Origin: an uncultured Treponema sp.
GTDB taxonomy: Bacteria > Spirochaetota > Spirochaetia > Treponematales > Treponemataceae
Direction: 5' to 3'
Assembly (NCBI GenBank): GCA_937877535.1
Contig: CALFJF010000004.1
Location: forward strand, 1 to 48,300
DNA: 48,300 nt
Notes under the pieces: model-generated
Seen by the model: the letters and a program-made list of their open reading frames with translations, nothing else
What the model was told of the DNA's origin: nothing
Databases searched by the model: none
Translations under genes and position numbers: made by a program
Part shown: in pieces, positions 5,546-14,549 of the stretch
How the letters are laid out: every line of letters begins with the position of its first letter
Position numbering within the stretch: the stretch's first letter is position 1

Positions 5546-8536
5546 TTACCGAAGGATTTTTTCGTCGAGGAGCGTTCGCTGTATATCTGTATAGATAACA
5601 GGCTCAAAAGTCGAAGCCGATGCCATCGTGAATTTTGCGTTTTGCGCGGCAAGGTTTCCGCCTTCCATGCGAATCATCGTTTCTTGGTCGCGCGTTAGAG
5701 CATCCCACGCTCGCATTGATTCCGAAAAATGAGTCATTGCACTTGCAGCATAATTGCTGTTTCCAGTTTGACGAGCAAGTCGGAACAGCGTTACGCCAAG
5801 ATTATTGTGCGCCTTGAGATACATATCAACGAGCCAAGCGTCGTCAAAATCTTCCTGCGGCTTTAAATCTCCAAGCAACACGCGGTCGTGGTCAAGGCGA
5901 CGCAACAGGTCAGTGAAATAACTTTGAGATGCAAAATTGTCTCCGCGGAGCGAAAGCACATTTCCAAGCGCGAGCAACAGGTTACAATCGCTCGATTTTT
6001 CTTCATACACTTTGACAAATGAGGCAAACGCATGAGCATAATCTTTTCTTCCGTAGCGAATGACTCCAACTCTATAATTTATTGTTGGAGTATCATTTTT
6101 TGTTACAAGAGCCATCTCATAATTTGCAAGAGCATTATCTATATCCCCTGTTATAAAATAATCAATATCGCCCATATCAGCAAACAATTTTCCTGTATTT
6201 TCATCTCCCTCAAGTCCCGTGCGCAATTTTTCTTCATTAAAGCGATTGATTCCGTGCGTAAACACTTTTTGCGCTTCGTCGTATTCGCGCGAATCTTCGT
6301 ACAATTCTCCAAGAATCCGAGAGGCGTTGATTTCCTTATAAATATCCTTTTTGCTCCGCAATTTCATTCGGTCAAAGAGCGAAAGCGCGTTTCTCATCTC
6401 GCCTTGAGCGCGTTCTTTGTACCCGTTGTGAAGATAATAGCGAGCAAGATTATAGCGAGCGACAGGACTTGAAGGCGCGCTACTCACCGCGTACTCAAGC
6501 ATTTTGAGAACATCCTCGATTGAAGAGCGAAGATACTCGTCGTTTCGAGAAAGTTCGCCGTACAGTTTATCGAGCAAATAACCCGACAATTCCGTCCAAT
6601 CCTGACCGCTAAGCGATTTTTTGTCTGGGAAGAATTTTGGTTTATAAACCAAAACCTCTCGCAATTTATCGGTGCGAATGTAATAACGAAGCATTCTTGA
6701 CTGATAGAGTTTTTCTTTTGGGAATCGCTCTTCAAGTTCGCTGTAGACTTTTCTTGCTTCCTCGTATTTTTCAGGCTCTTCTTCCGCCCACTCAAGGAAC
6801 ACGTCGCCCAAAAGCAGTTCGCCCGTGGGGTCGTTTACGTGCCTATCAAGCACGTATCTTCTCACGATTCGCTCCGCCTCTGCGAAGTTGGCTCTGTCGT
6901 ACAATTCCATTTCAGCGTACTCAAGACCCGCGTTTTTGTCGTTTTCATAATATCCTGGCACGTGAACACTCGTTATAACCCCGTTTCTGTCAACGATTTT
7001 GTCATATCCGAGCATGTTGAGATACATTTGAGCCGCGCGCTCGTACTGCCTGTGAGCGCGATACCCACGCGCATATTTGAAAAACCATTTTTTCATGGGG
7101 CGATACTCAACCGCCTTTTTGAATTTCACCTCGCTTTCAGGATATTCATTATTTTCAAGAAGTTCGTATCCCTGTTTATAATAAGACGATGCCATAACAG
7201 GCTTGTATATAAAATGTTTACCAGCATTAAAAAGTCCAATTCCAACAAGCAAAAGAATCACGCCCACGATTGCCGCAGGAATAATTCTGTTTTTTAATTG
7301 ATACTCAAAAGATTGCTTGTAAGCCTCATACTGTTCGTAAGAACGATGCTCAAAATCGCGCGGAATCAAAATCTGCACATCAAGCAGTTTTTCCATGTAA
7401 GCCGCAAGTTTTTGAGCAGATGTACGCTTTAAGACTTTTTCGATTATCTCAAAACACGTTTCGTCATTAAAAGCGTCCTCGCCATCTTTTGCAATCGTGT
7501 CTTCGATTATGACTTTGAGATTGAGCGGATATTCAGAGAGATTTTTCTTAAAACGCGCGTATTCTTCGTCCGTGAGCGAATTTTTTGGCTGTTGCGCACC
7601 CGCTTTTGCCGCCTTAAAATCGACCGTATCGACTTTTTTTGACAAATCGGCAGAATCCGTATCCGTGTAGCCTTGAATGTCATAATCTTCGGAAAGCAAA
7701 AAGTCATCAGCGTCGCCGTCAACGTGTGTTTCAGCAAATTCCTCGTCAGGAGAATCAAAATGCGATTCTTCCATGTCCATTTCAGAAATGTCAATCTGAG
7801 AAGCGTCAAATTCTCCGCCCGCGTCATCATTATCATCGTCGGGAACGCTCTCCGCGCCGTCTGGAATCTCTCCGTTCGAAATCTCTCCATCATTGAGAAA
7901 ATCATTCATTACAGATGAGCCGTCTTCTTCGCCCACCGTTTGAGATTCATTTTCTTCAAAAGTCGCGTTTTCAGAAGTATCAAGCGGAGCGGAATTTTCC
8001 AAAGACGGGTCGTCCGCCAAAAGCGAATCCATATTGAACGTCGTATCTTCTTCTGGAAACTCTGTTTGAGGAGTCGCCGAAGAGCCAATCTCGCCAAAAT
8101 CGACCGTTTCGCTTTCTTTCAAAACGGCTTCATTTAAATCAGCGTCGTTGTTTTCGATTTTCTCTTCTTCGCCAATTTCGCCAAGTGCGTCGTTTGGCAA
8201 TTCTTCAACATCCGTTTCATTTTGCGTTTCAGGAGAATCGAACTCTGCAAGCGAATCCATATCCACCGAATCCTCGCCCAAAGAATCGATATTCAAATCA
8301 ACATTTGGCTCGGCAGTTTCCGCTTCTTCGTCTTCGTAAGACGCGCTTTCGTCAACATCGTCGTCGGCAGTTTCTGGAAGACCGAGGATAAAATCATCGG
8401 AATCATCGTCCTCGGAAATGCCTTCAGGCAACGGAACTTCGGACATTTTTTCGCCACGTTTCAAGCGAACCTGCTCTTCATCTCCTAGTCCATGTATGTC
8501 ATCTCGGAATTTTTCCAGCTGCTTCAATCCTGGCAT
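5546..8536 (-). CDS. flcA: TPR membrane protein, likely periplasmic flagellar collar protein FlcA
   Basis: 996 residues. The first 330 or so are very acidic and low-complexity (runs of D, E, S) and would lie in the cytoplasm. One membrane span is near residues 420-440 (IIPAAIVGVILLLVGIGLF). The rest, predicted periplasmic, is a TPR array (YYKQGYELLENNEYPESEVK and further helical repeats to about residue 960). This layout matches Borrelia BB0326 (FlcA), a collar protein needed for periplasmic flagellar motors and stator assembly, and a short MPGLKQLEKF head is compatible. The start at 8536 is preferred because GGGAG lies eight bases upstream; a GTG at 8551 would precede it. FlcA is a by-architecture call; another spirochaetal TPR protein cannot be ruled out. 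Confidence 0.65.
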   Translation of the reverse strand: MPGLKQLEKFRDDIHGLGDEEQVRLKRGEKMSEVPLPEGISEDDDSDDFILGLPETADDDVDESASYEDEEAETAEPNVDLNIDSLGEDSVDMDSLAEFDSPETQNETDVEELPNDALGEIGEEEKIENNDADLNEAVLKESETVDFGEIGSSATPQTEFPEEDTTFNMDSLLADDPSLENSAPLDTSENATFEENESQTVGEEDGSSVMNDFLNDGEISNGEIPDGAESVPDDDNDDAGGEFDASQIDISEMDMEESHFDSPDEEFAETHVDGDADDFLLSEDYDIQGYTDTDSADLSKKVDTVDFKAAKAGAQQPKNSLTDEEYARFKKNLSEYPLNLKVIIEDTIAKDGEDAFNDETCFEIIEKVLKRTSAQKLAAYMEKLLDVQILIPRDFEHRSYEQYEAYKQSFEYQLKNRIIPAAIVGVILLLVGIGLFNAGKHFIYKPVMASSYYKQGYELLENNEYPESEVKFKKAVEYRPMKKWFFKYARGYRAHRQYERAAQMYLNMLGYDKIVDRNGVITSVHVPGYYENDKNAGLEYAEMELYDRANFAEAERIVRRYVLDRHVNDPTGELLLGDVFLEWAEEEPEKYEEARKVYSELEERFPKEKLYQSRMLRYYIRTDKLREVLVYKPKFFPDKKSLSGQDWTELSGYLLDKLYGELSRNDEYLRSSIEDVLKMLEYAVSSAPSSPVARYNLARYYLHNGYKERAQGEMRNALSLFDRMKLRSKKDIYKEINASRILGELYEDSREYDEAQKVFTHGINRFNEEKLRTGLEGDENTGKLFADMGDIDYFITGDIDNALANYEMALVTKNDTPTINYRVGVIRYGRKDYAHAFASFVKVYEEKSSDCNLLLALGNVLSLRGDNFASQSYFTDLLRRLDHDRVLLGDLKPQEDFDDAWLVDMYLKAHNNLGVTLFRLARQTGNSNYAASAMTHFSESMRAWDALTRDQETMIRMEGGNLAAQNAKFTMASASTFEPVIYTDIQRTLLDEKILR

Positions 8537-8672
8537 CGCACAAGCTCCCACAACGAAAAAGACGTTATTTCATCTTTATTTCGGCATTTCGCACTTTTCC
8601 CTTTAGAATTGAATGGCGCAATGCTCGATTTTCGTTTATATTATGACCACGATTTTCCGATAAAAACAATAT

Positions 8673-9392
8673 ATGAAAAAACTCTTTTCTGCGTTGATTG
8701 CGGTCTTTTTTGCTTTATCCGCAGCGTTTGCTTCCGACAAAAACGAATCCTCAGCCGACACATACGAGTACGACAATCTCGTTGCAAGTCTAAAAGGCGT
8801 TTCTGCCCCACACGTGAGCGGGGAATTTCTTGTTTTTACCGCAGATAAATCCGCGCACTCTGTTGGAATCGCATTCGATTATGAAAATTACAAGAAAATC
8901 CATTACTTTCATCTGCACAAAACCACAAATTACGAGGGTGAAGTTACCGATTCTTGGTGGTTTTTCATAACGCCAAAGCCAAAAAAAATAATGAACGTTT
9001 CCTACCGACTTGTCATCGACGGACTTTGGACAGTTGACCCAAACAACAAAGACTCTTATTTTGACGAGCAAGAAGGCATTTTGCTCTCTCGCTTGGTGAT
9101 TCCAAAAGAAGACCCCGCCGCAACCGAAATCCTTTCAGGATACACGCATTTTGTATGCTTTGCAGAACCTGGAAAGAAAATCAGGCTTGGCGGCACGTTC
9201 ACAAATTGGGATTCTTGGATTTACACGATGAACGAAGTGTTTCCAGGTCGCTACGAATTAGACCTTCCGCTTCCGCCAGGAACGTATTATTACTCATATT
9301 TTGTTGAGATGTCGTCATTTTTAGACAACACAAATCCGCAAAAAGGCTACAGAGCAGACGGAAAAATCGTTTCGTGCATCAAAGTTGAATAA
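8673..9392 (+). CDS. Secreted protein with CBM48 / isoamylase early-set domain
   Basis: 239 residues with a signal peptide (MKKLFSALIAVFFALSAAFA). Residues 160-235 carry the glycogen-binding early-set signature: FAEPGKKIRLGGTFTNWD, then YELDLPLPPGTYYYSYFVE and ending with a short strand. This domain binds alpha-glucans in branching enzymes and AMPK beta subunits, but here there is no catalytic domain. The preceding 130 residues are beta-rich and unrecognised. It has no Shine-Dalgarno site, and is followed by a strong terminator. A periplasmic carbohydrate-sensing or structural role is possible but unproven. Confidence 0.65.
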   Translation: MKKLFSALIAVFFALSAAFASDKNESSADTYEYDNLVASLKGVSAPHVSGEFLVFTADKSAHSVGIAFDYENYKKIHYFHLHKTTNYEGEVTDSWWFFITPKPKKIMNVSYRLVIDGLWTVDPNNKDSYFDEQEGILLSRLVIPKEDPAATEILSGYTHFVCFAEPGKKIRLGGTFTNWDSWIYTMNEVFPGRYELDLPLPPGTYYYSYFVEMSSFLDNTNPQKGYRADGKIVSCIKVE

Positions 9393-9431
9393 AAAAAATC
9401 CCGCGTTTATTTTTTACGCGGGATTTTTTTT
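9391..9431. terminator. Bidirectional rho-independent terminator
   Basis: Perfect 10-base stem AATCCCGCGT / ACGCGGGATT (9397-9406 and 9416-9425) with A-tract before and T-tract after, between the convergent CBM48-like gene and ffh. It can end both transcripts. Confidence 0.9.
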
Positions 9432-9445
9432 GCCCCCTCCCCTCT

Positions 9446-10783
9446 TTATCGCATTCCGCCGAGTTGCCCCATTAACTGCGCTTGAAGCGACTTATTTCGC
9501 GTGAGTTTTTTCATTGCGAGTTTTGTTTTTTCAAATTGTTTGATAAGTTTGTTCACTTCCGCAACGCTTGTGCCACTTCCTCGCGCAATTCTTTTTCTGC
9601 GCGACGGACCTATTATAAGATGATTTGCTCGCTCTTTTTTTGTCATCGCTTGAATTATCGCTTTTTGCTTCTTCATTCCGTCAAGATTCAACTTGCTCTC
9701 GTCGATTTTGCCCGAAAGCCCAGGAATCATTTCCATGATTGACGAAAGCGAGCCCATTTTGTTCACGCGCTCAAATTGCTCAAGCATATCATTGAGTGTA
9801 AATTCCCCGCGCGACATTTTTCGCTCAAGTTTTTTGGCTTCTTCCGCGTCAACGGTTTCTTGAGCCTTTTCCACGAGCGACACGATGTCGCCCATTCCAA
9901 GAATTCTGCTGGCAATTCGCTCTGGACGAAACGGCTCAAAATCCTCGGTTTTTTCGCCCGTGCCAATAAAGAGAATCGGTTTTCCCGTAATACTTTTGAG
10001 CGAAAGAGCCGCGCCGCCTCGTGCGTCAGAATCAAACTTTGTAAGAATTACGCCAGAAAGCGAAAGTTGCTCGTCAAAACTTTTTGCGATTTCAACGGCG
10101 TTTTGCCCCGTCATCGCGTCGGCAACAAGCACCGTTTCCACAGGATTCACCGCGTTTTTCACATCGACGAGTTCTTTCATCATCGCTTCGTCAATCTGAA
10201 GTCGCCCCGCCGTGTCCACAATCACCGTGTCAAGCCCGTTCTTTTTTGCGTACAAAAGCGCGTTTTTTGCCACGCTCACCGCGTCCTTTGCGCCGTCTTC
10301 CGCATAAACGGGGATTCCGATTTTTTCGCCCAAGATTTTGAGTTGCTCAACGGCAGCGGGACGCACAAGGTCACACGCCACAAGAAGCACCCGCCGACTT
10401 TCTTTTGCAAGACGAAACGCGAGTTTGTGCGCCGCCGTCGTTTTTCCCGCGCCCTGCAATCCCAAAAGAAGAATGACGCTTTGCGTGTCAGGTCCTTTTA
10501 ATTGCAAATCGACTTTTTCATCGCCAAGGAGTTTTACGATTTTGTCGTAAATGATTTTGACAAATTGTTGCCCTGGGTCAACTGCTCGTAAAACTTTCTC
10601 GCCTTTTGCTTCTTCGACCGTGGCGTTCACAAATCGACGCACCACGCGCAGATTCACGTCCGCCTCAAGCAGAGCCATTTTTATTTGCTCTACCGTTTCC
10701 TCGATATTTTTTTCTGTAATTTTTGATTTTCCGCTCAAATTGCGAACGATGTCGCCAAACGTATTTGTGATTTTTTCAAGCAT
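9446..10783 (-). CDS. ffh: Signal recognition particle protein Ffh
   Basis: 445-residue GTPase of the SRP, which binds signal sequences of membrane proteins at the ribosome with 4.5S RNA and docks to FtsY. N domain residues 1-90; G domain with GLQGAGKTT near 107, DTAGRLQ near 190, TKFDSDARGG near 248; M domain from about 300 with the RNA-binding segment SRRKRIARGSGTSV near 400. It overlaps gpsA by eight bases and is the last gene of the ispH-ndk-gpsA-ffh run. Length and motifs are complete. The C-terminal methionine content (MGQLGGMR) is normal for the family. Confidence 0.97.
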   Translation of the reverse strand: MLEKITNTFGDIVRNLSGKSKITEKNIEETVEQIKMALLEADVNLRVVRRFVNATVEEAKGEKVLRAVDPGQQFVKIIYDKIVKLLGDEKVDLQLKGPDTQSVILLLGLQGAGKTTAAHKLAFRLAKESRRVLLVACDLVRPAAVEQLKILGEKIGIPVYAEDGAKDAVSVAKNALLYAKKNGLDTVIVDTAGRLQIDEAMMKELVDVKNAVNPVETVLVADAMTGQNAVEIAKSFDEQLSLSGVILTKFDSDARGGAALSLKSITGKPILFIGTGEKTEDFEPFRPERIASRILGMGDIVSLVEKAQETVDAEEAKKLERKMSRGEFTLNDMLEQFERVNKMGSLSSIMEMIPGLSGKIDESKLNLDGMKKQKAIIQAMTKKERANHLIIGPSRRKRIARGSGTSVAEVNKLIKQFEKTKLAMKKLTRNKSLQAQLMGQLGGMR

Positions 10784-11840
10784 CTTTGTTTCCTTGCGTC
10801 AAAATTTCATGGAGCAAATCCATCGGTTTTATTTCTTTGTTCAAAATGCGATACAGCCCGTCGCAAATCGTGAGTTTCAAATTGTGCGCACGCGCAATTT
10901 GATGAACGAACTTGCACGCAACCGCGCCTTCGGAAAGATACCCCACCTCCCCAATCCGCGCGATAAGGTCGTCCAAATCTTTGAATCGAGAAAGAATGTC
11001 AGTTTTGATAATATCCTGCCCAAACCGCCGATTTCGCCCGTATTTTGAGCGACACGTTACGTCAAGGTCGCCCACGCCCGCAATCGACGAAAAAGTCTCC
11101 GCATGAGTCGCGCCCATTGCAATTCCAATCCGCTGGATTTCGTTTAATCCTGCCGCCAAAAGAAGCGACTCCGCGTTGTCGCCAAACACGTCGGAGTTTT
11201 CGCTTACCGCATCAAGAGAACCAAAAACAACGGCAATCACGTTTTTTGCCGCCGCGCAAATCTGAACGCCCACAACGTCAAGGCTCGAATACACCATAAG
11301 TCCATTCACGCGCAAAAGTTCTCTAAAGCGAATTGAATTTTTTGGACTTTCGCTTGCCGCAATAAGACCAGTGAGTTTTCCAATAACGACTTCTTCTGCG
11401 TGGCTCGGTCCAGAAATGTAAACGAGGGAACCTTTGTAGCAAGCGGGCAACACATCTTCAAGCGTTTCCAAAATAAGACGCGGACCTTTTTCCGAAGGAA
11501 TAAAGCCCTTTGTAAGAACGCCAATCGTAGTCGAACCGTTTTTCACACTCGGAACGTCCACGATTTGAGATGCCGTTTGCGCAAGGTACAGCGAAGGACT
11601 CGCCAAAATCAAAAATTCCTTATTCGCCGCAACTTCTCGAATGTCGATTGACGCGGTGAGATTTTCAGAAAGAGGATACCCAGGAAGATAGCGTTTGTTT
11701 TCGTGTTCGTTATTGATTCCGTCAACAACGTCCTGCTCTCTTGCCCAAATCTGCACACGATGACCGCCTCGCGCCAAAGCCTGCGCAAGTCCAGAACCCC
11801 ACGCGCCCGCGCCGATTACTCCAACGTTTTTTGATTCCAT
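10776..11840 (-). CDS. gpsA: Glycerol-3-phosphate dehydrogenase [NAD(P)+]
   Basis: 354 residues. Makes sn-glycerol-3-phosphate from dihydroxyacetone phosphate for phospholipids. The Rossmann motif GAGAWGSGLAQALA is at the N-terminus, KGF near 117 contributes the substrate site, SGPSHAEE near 147, CAAAKNV near 205 with the catalytic lysine, and GVGDLDVTC near 270. Its 3' end overlaps ffh by eight bases. It is a complete, ordinary member of the family. Confidence 0.96.
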   Translation of the reverse strand: MESKNVGVIGAGAWGSGLAQALARGGHRVQIWAREQDVVDGINNEHENKRYLPGYPLSENLTASIDIREVAANKEFLILASPSLYLAQTASQIVDVPSVKNGSTTIGVLTKGFIPSEKGPRLILETLEDVLPACYKGSLVYISGPSHAEEVVIGKLTGLIAASESPKNSIRFRELLRVNGLMVYSSLDVVGVQICAAAKNVIAVVFGSLDAVSENSDVFGDNAESLLLAAGLNEIQRIGIAMGATHAETFSSIAGVGDLDVTCRSKYGRNRRFGQDIIKTDILSRFKDLDDLIARIGEVGYLSEGAVACKFVHQIARAHNLKLTICDGLYRILNKEIKPMDLLHEILTQGNKDA

Positions 11841-11858
11841 AAGATTTCCCCACCCTTT

Positions 11859-12305
11859 TTAGAACCATGCTGCACTTTCGTCGTGCCACTGTATGATTTC
11901 TTCAGGCTTAAAAAAAAGCCCGATTTCTCTCTCCGCGCTCTCGTCTGAATCCGAAGCGTGAATTATGTTGTGATTTGTATGCGAGCAAAAATCCCCGCGA
12001 ATCGTGCCAGGCAAAGCCTCAAGCGGATTCGTCGCTCCCACCATTTTACGAACAAGCGCAACGCAATCGTCGCCCTCCCAAACCATAGCAACAACAGGCG
12101 CACTCGTAATATAAGAAACGAGCGAGTCGTAAAAAGATTTTCCTGCGTGTTCAGCATAATGACGAGAAGCAAGTTCGTCTGAAATCATCATCATTTTGAG
12201 CGCAACAAGGCGAAGACCTTTGTTTTCAAGTCGCGAAATCACTCGCCCAACAAGCCTCCGATTCAAAACGCCAGGCTTTAACATTGCAAAACATCTTGTA
12301 ATCAT
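11859..12305 (-). CDS. ndk: Nucleoside diphosphate kinase
   Basis: 148 residues. Transfers phosphate between NTPs and NDPs through a phosphohistidine. The active-site segment NIIHASDSDESAEREI is near residue 115 with its catalytic His, and the N-terminal AMLKPG and mid NPLEALPGTIRGDF motifs fit. It lies between ispH and gpsA with short gaps, so it is probably co-transcribed. Small differences from canonical Ndk (CSHTNHN before the active His) are within family variation. Confidence 0.94.
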   Translation of the reverse strand: MITRCFAMLKPGVLNRRLVGRVISRLENKGLRLVALKMMMISDELASRHYAEHAGKSFYDSLVSYITSAPVVAMVWEGDDCVALVRKMVGATNPLEALPGTIRGDFCSHTNHNIIHASDSDESAEREIGLFFKPEEIIQWHDESAAWF

Positions 12306-12334
12306 AAAAAAATCATACCATTGTTTTTATATTT

Positions 12335-13231
12335 TTACAAACCGCCGTTTTTAAGAGCGTTTTCAACAGAATCGATAACGTCATCTGGTGTGCTTGCGCC
12401 TGCGGTTACTCCCACTTTTTTTAGAGAGAAAAACGATTTTGGGATTTCGGTTTCATTTTCAATAAGAGCAGCAAAAGCGCATTTTTCCTTTGCCGTTGCA
12501 AAAAGGCGATTTGTGTTCGCACTCGCTCTTCCGCCGATTACAAGAACTCCGTCAACATTTTCGCAAAGGGATTTTAGAGATTCTTGACGCTCATTCGTTG
12601 CTGGGCAAATTGAGCAAACAACTTTTGCCGAAGGACATTTTTTTTTGAACAGCGAACGGATTTCCTCAAAAATCACGGGAGAAAAAGTCGTTTGACTCAA
12701 AAGAACAAACTTTCGCTCAAAAAAATCTTCAAGAGAATCAAAAATCAAAGAAAACTCCGCCGCGCTTTTTACTATAAAAAAAGCCGACTTTGATTTTGAT
12801 TTTTCAATGGCTTCGCGCACAAACCCTTGAATTCCAACGACTTCGGCGTGTCCTTCGTCTCCTGCAAAAAAAATCGTGTATCCGCGCCGCGCGTATTCGC
12901 TCGCTCGTTTTTGGCTTTGCATTACAAGCGGACACGTTGCGTCAATGAGATTTCCCGCAGAATGGCGAAGATGTCGCATAACGGCAGGCGAAACGCCGTG
13001 CGCACGAATGATAACCGTGTCCTTTTCCGAAACGCGCGCCTCTTTTTCGTCAAGGATTTTGAGTCCGCGTTCAGAAAGTTTTTCCAAAATCATCGGATTA
13101 TGAATCAAAGGTCCAAGCGTCCACACGGTTCCTTCTTTTTTTTCGTTCAAAGAAAGCGCTTTTTCCGCTGCCGAAACCGCCCGCCGCACGCCAGAGCAAA
13201 ATCCCATGATTTTTGCACGGATTACTTCCAT
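12335..13231 (-). CDS. ispH: 4-hydroxy-3-methylbut-2-enyl diphosphate reductase
   Basis: 298 residues. Iron-sulfur enzyme for the last step of the MEP isoprenoid pathway. The three cluster cysteines are visible in MGFCSGVRRAV near 12, DATCPLV near 95 and CSICPATNERQ near 195; IRAHGVSP near 75 is also conserved. I use the start at 13231 because AAAGGAG lies about ten bases before that ATG; an upstream GTG would add ten lysine-rich residues containing the ribosome site itself. It is the first gene after the secF terminator. Confidence 0.95.
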   Translation of the reverse strand: MEVIRAKIMGFCSGVRRAVSAAEKALSLNEKKEGTVWTLGPLIHNPMILEKLSERGLKILDEKEARVSEKDTVIIRAHGVSPAVMRHLRHSAGNLIDATCPLVMQSQKRASEYARRGYTIFFAGDEGHAEVVGIQGFVREAIEKSKSKSAFFIVKSAAEFSLIFDSLEDFFERKFVLLSQTTFSPVIFEEIRSLFKKKCPSAKVVCSICPATNERQESLKSLCENVDGVLVIGGRASANTNRLFATAKEKCAFAALIENETEIPKSFFSLKKVGVTAGASTPDDVIDSVENALKNGGL

Positions 13232-13266
13232 TTTTTTTGCACTCCTTTTGACTTTTTTCACCTGAC

Positions 13267-13294
13267 AAAAAAAACGCCCGCTTTTTAGCGGGCG
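13267..13294 (-). terminator. Rho-independent terminator after secF
   Basis: Stem CGCCCGCT / AGCGGGCG (13275-13282 and 13287-13294) with a four-base loop, followed on the minus strand by eight T. It separates the yajC-secD-secF operon from ispH. Confidence 0.9.
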
Positions 13295-13306
13295 AGAAAC
13301 CTCTTT

Positions 13307-14548
13307 TTATTTTTGAGGATTAAATTGCACAACGTGCGGAGAAACAGGTGCTCTCGTGGAAAACGAGAAATTCTTTCGCGTTCGAGCAATGAACGCTCCC
13401 GCAATGAACATCGAAGAGTAACAACCGCTAATCAAACCAACAATAAGCGCAAGCGAAAAGTCGTGAATCGTTCCAGTCGTAAAGAAAAACAGCGAAAGAA
13501 CGGCAAAAAGCGTTGTAACCGTTGTGATTATTGAACGACTAAGCGTTGCAGAAAGCGCACTATTCAAAATGTCGGTGAATGTTTTTGCTTCAACCGTCTG
13601 AATGTCGCTTCGCACGCGGTCAAGAATAACAACGGTCGCGTTTATAGAATAACCGATTATCGTAAGAATTGCCGCAAGCGTTGTGGTGCTAAACTCCATT
13701 TGACTCCAAGAAATAAACGAAATCATAACGAGCGCATCGTGAATGATTGCAATTACCGAAGCAAGCGCAAAATCCCACTTGAATCGAATCGTCGCGTAAA
13801 TGAAAATCAAAACGAGCGTTGCCAAAACAAGCACGATTGAACCAGAAATCAAAGAACTCGAAAACTGAGGACTCATAAAGTCGCTTTTTACAGAAACCGC
13901 TTCTTTTCCGTTTTTGTTGAACGCCGCTTCCAACGCTTTATCAACGTCGCTTTGGAGAGCCTTTGCCTGCTCGCTGTCGCTTACGCCAAGCCGAATCTGA
14001 AAACTACGCTCGTCGTCGCTTCCGATTGATTTTACGTCAACGCTCGAAAACTCGCTTAAAGCCGCCCGAACGTCGTCCGCGCTCACCACGCTCGATTCGT
14101 CTGGAACAAAAAGCCGAAGAACCGACGGCGAAAGCGTTGTTGAAACTGCCGAACTCACAAAAAGTCCGCCCGAAGGAATCGCGACACTTTTTATGGCACT
14201 CGCCGTAACGTCTTCGATTTCAGAAAGTTTTGCACAAATCGCGCTAGTGGAAGAATATTCTGAATACGGAAGTCGGAGCGTTCTGTTGTCCGCGCCAATT
14301 CCGCTCACAATAACGGTCAAAGCATCAGTCGAAGAAGCGTCCAAGTTCACGGTCGCACTTCCTTTGTAACTCACTTCGATTGTCGCTTCAGAAATTCTGA
14401 TTTCTTCAATCATTCCAGGGCGAAAATCAAGTCCAAAATTCACTCCCCGAAAAATAACCGAAACGATTCCGCCGATAATCAAAAGCAAACTGAAGACTAC
14501 CGCCAGAGGAAAAAATTTGCTGAAATTGTATATTTTTTTTGCTGCCAT
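13307..14548 (-). CDS. secF: Protein translocase subunit SecF
   Basis: 413 residues. Membrane partner of SecD; together they use the proton gradient to aid late protein export. There is a first span near 12-32, the typical FRGVNFGLDFRPG motif near 34, a periplasmic domain to about 240, and a five-span block with TTLAAILTIIGYSINATVVILDRVR near 300. It starts one base after secD stops and is followed by a terminator. The periplasmic part is longer than in E. coli SecF (about 320 residues), with a serine-rich insert. Confidence 0.94.
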   Translation of the reverse strand: MAAKKIYNFSKFFPLAVVFSLLLIIGGIVSVIFRGVNFGLDFRPGMIEEIRISEATIEVSYKGSATVNLDASSTDALTVIVSGIGADNRTLRLPYSEYSSTSAICAKLSEIEDVTASAIKSVAIPSGGLFVSSAVSTTLSPSVLRLFVPDESSVVSADDVRAALSEFSSVDVKSIGSDDERSFQIRLGVSDSEQAKALQSDVDKALEAAFNKNGKEAVSVKSDFMSPQFSSSLISGSIVLVLATLVLIFIYATIRFKWDFALASVIAIIHDALVMISFISWSQMEFSTTTLAAILTIIGYSINATVVILDRVRSDIQTVEAKTFTDILNSALSATLSRSIITTVTTLFAVLSLFFFTTGTIHDFSLALIVGLISGCYSSMFIAGAFIARTRKNFSFSTRAPVSPHVVQFNPQK

Positions 14549-14549
14549 T

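Noticed and set aside
4900..5652. Longer form of the lipid-kinase-like protein beginning at 5652
   Set aside because: It would overlap the FlcA-like gene by over 100 bases and adds an Arg-rich head unlike the family.
9360..9445. 4.5S RNA next to ffh
   Set aside because: The bases between the CBM48-like gene and ffh are fully explained by a terminator; no GGAA/GNAR loop structure seen.
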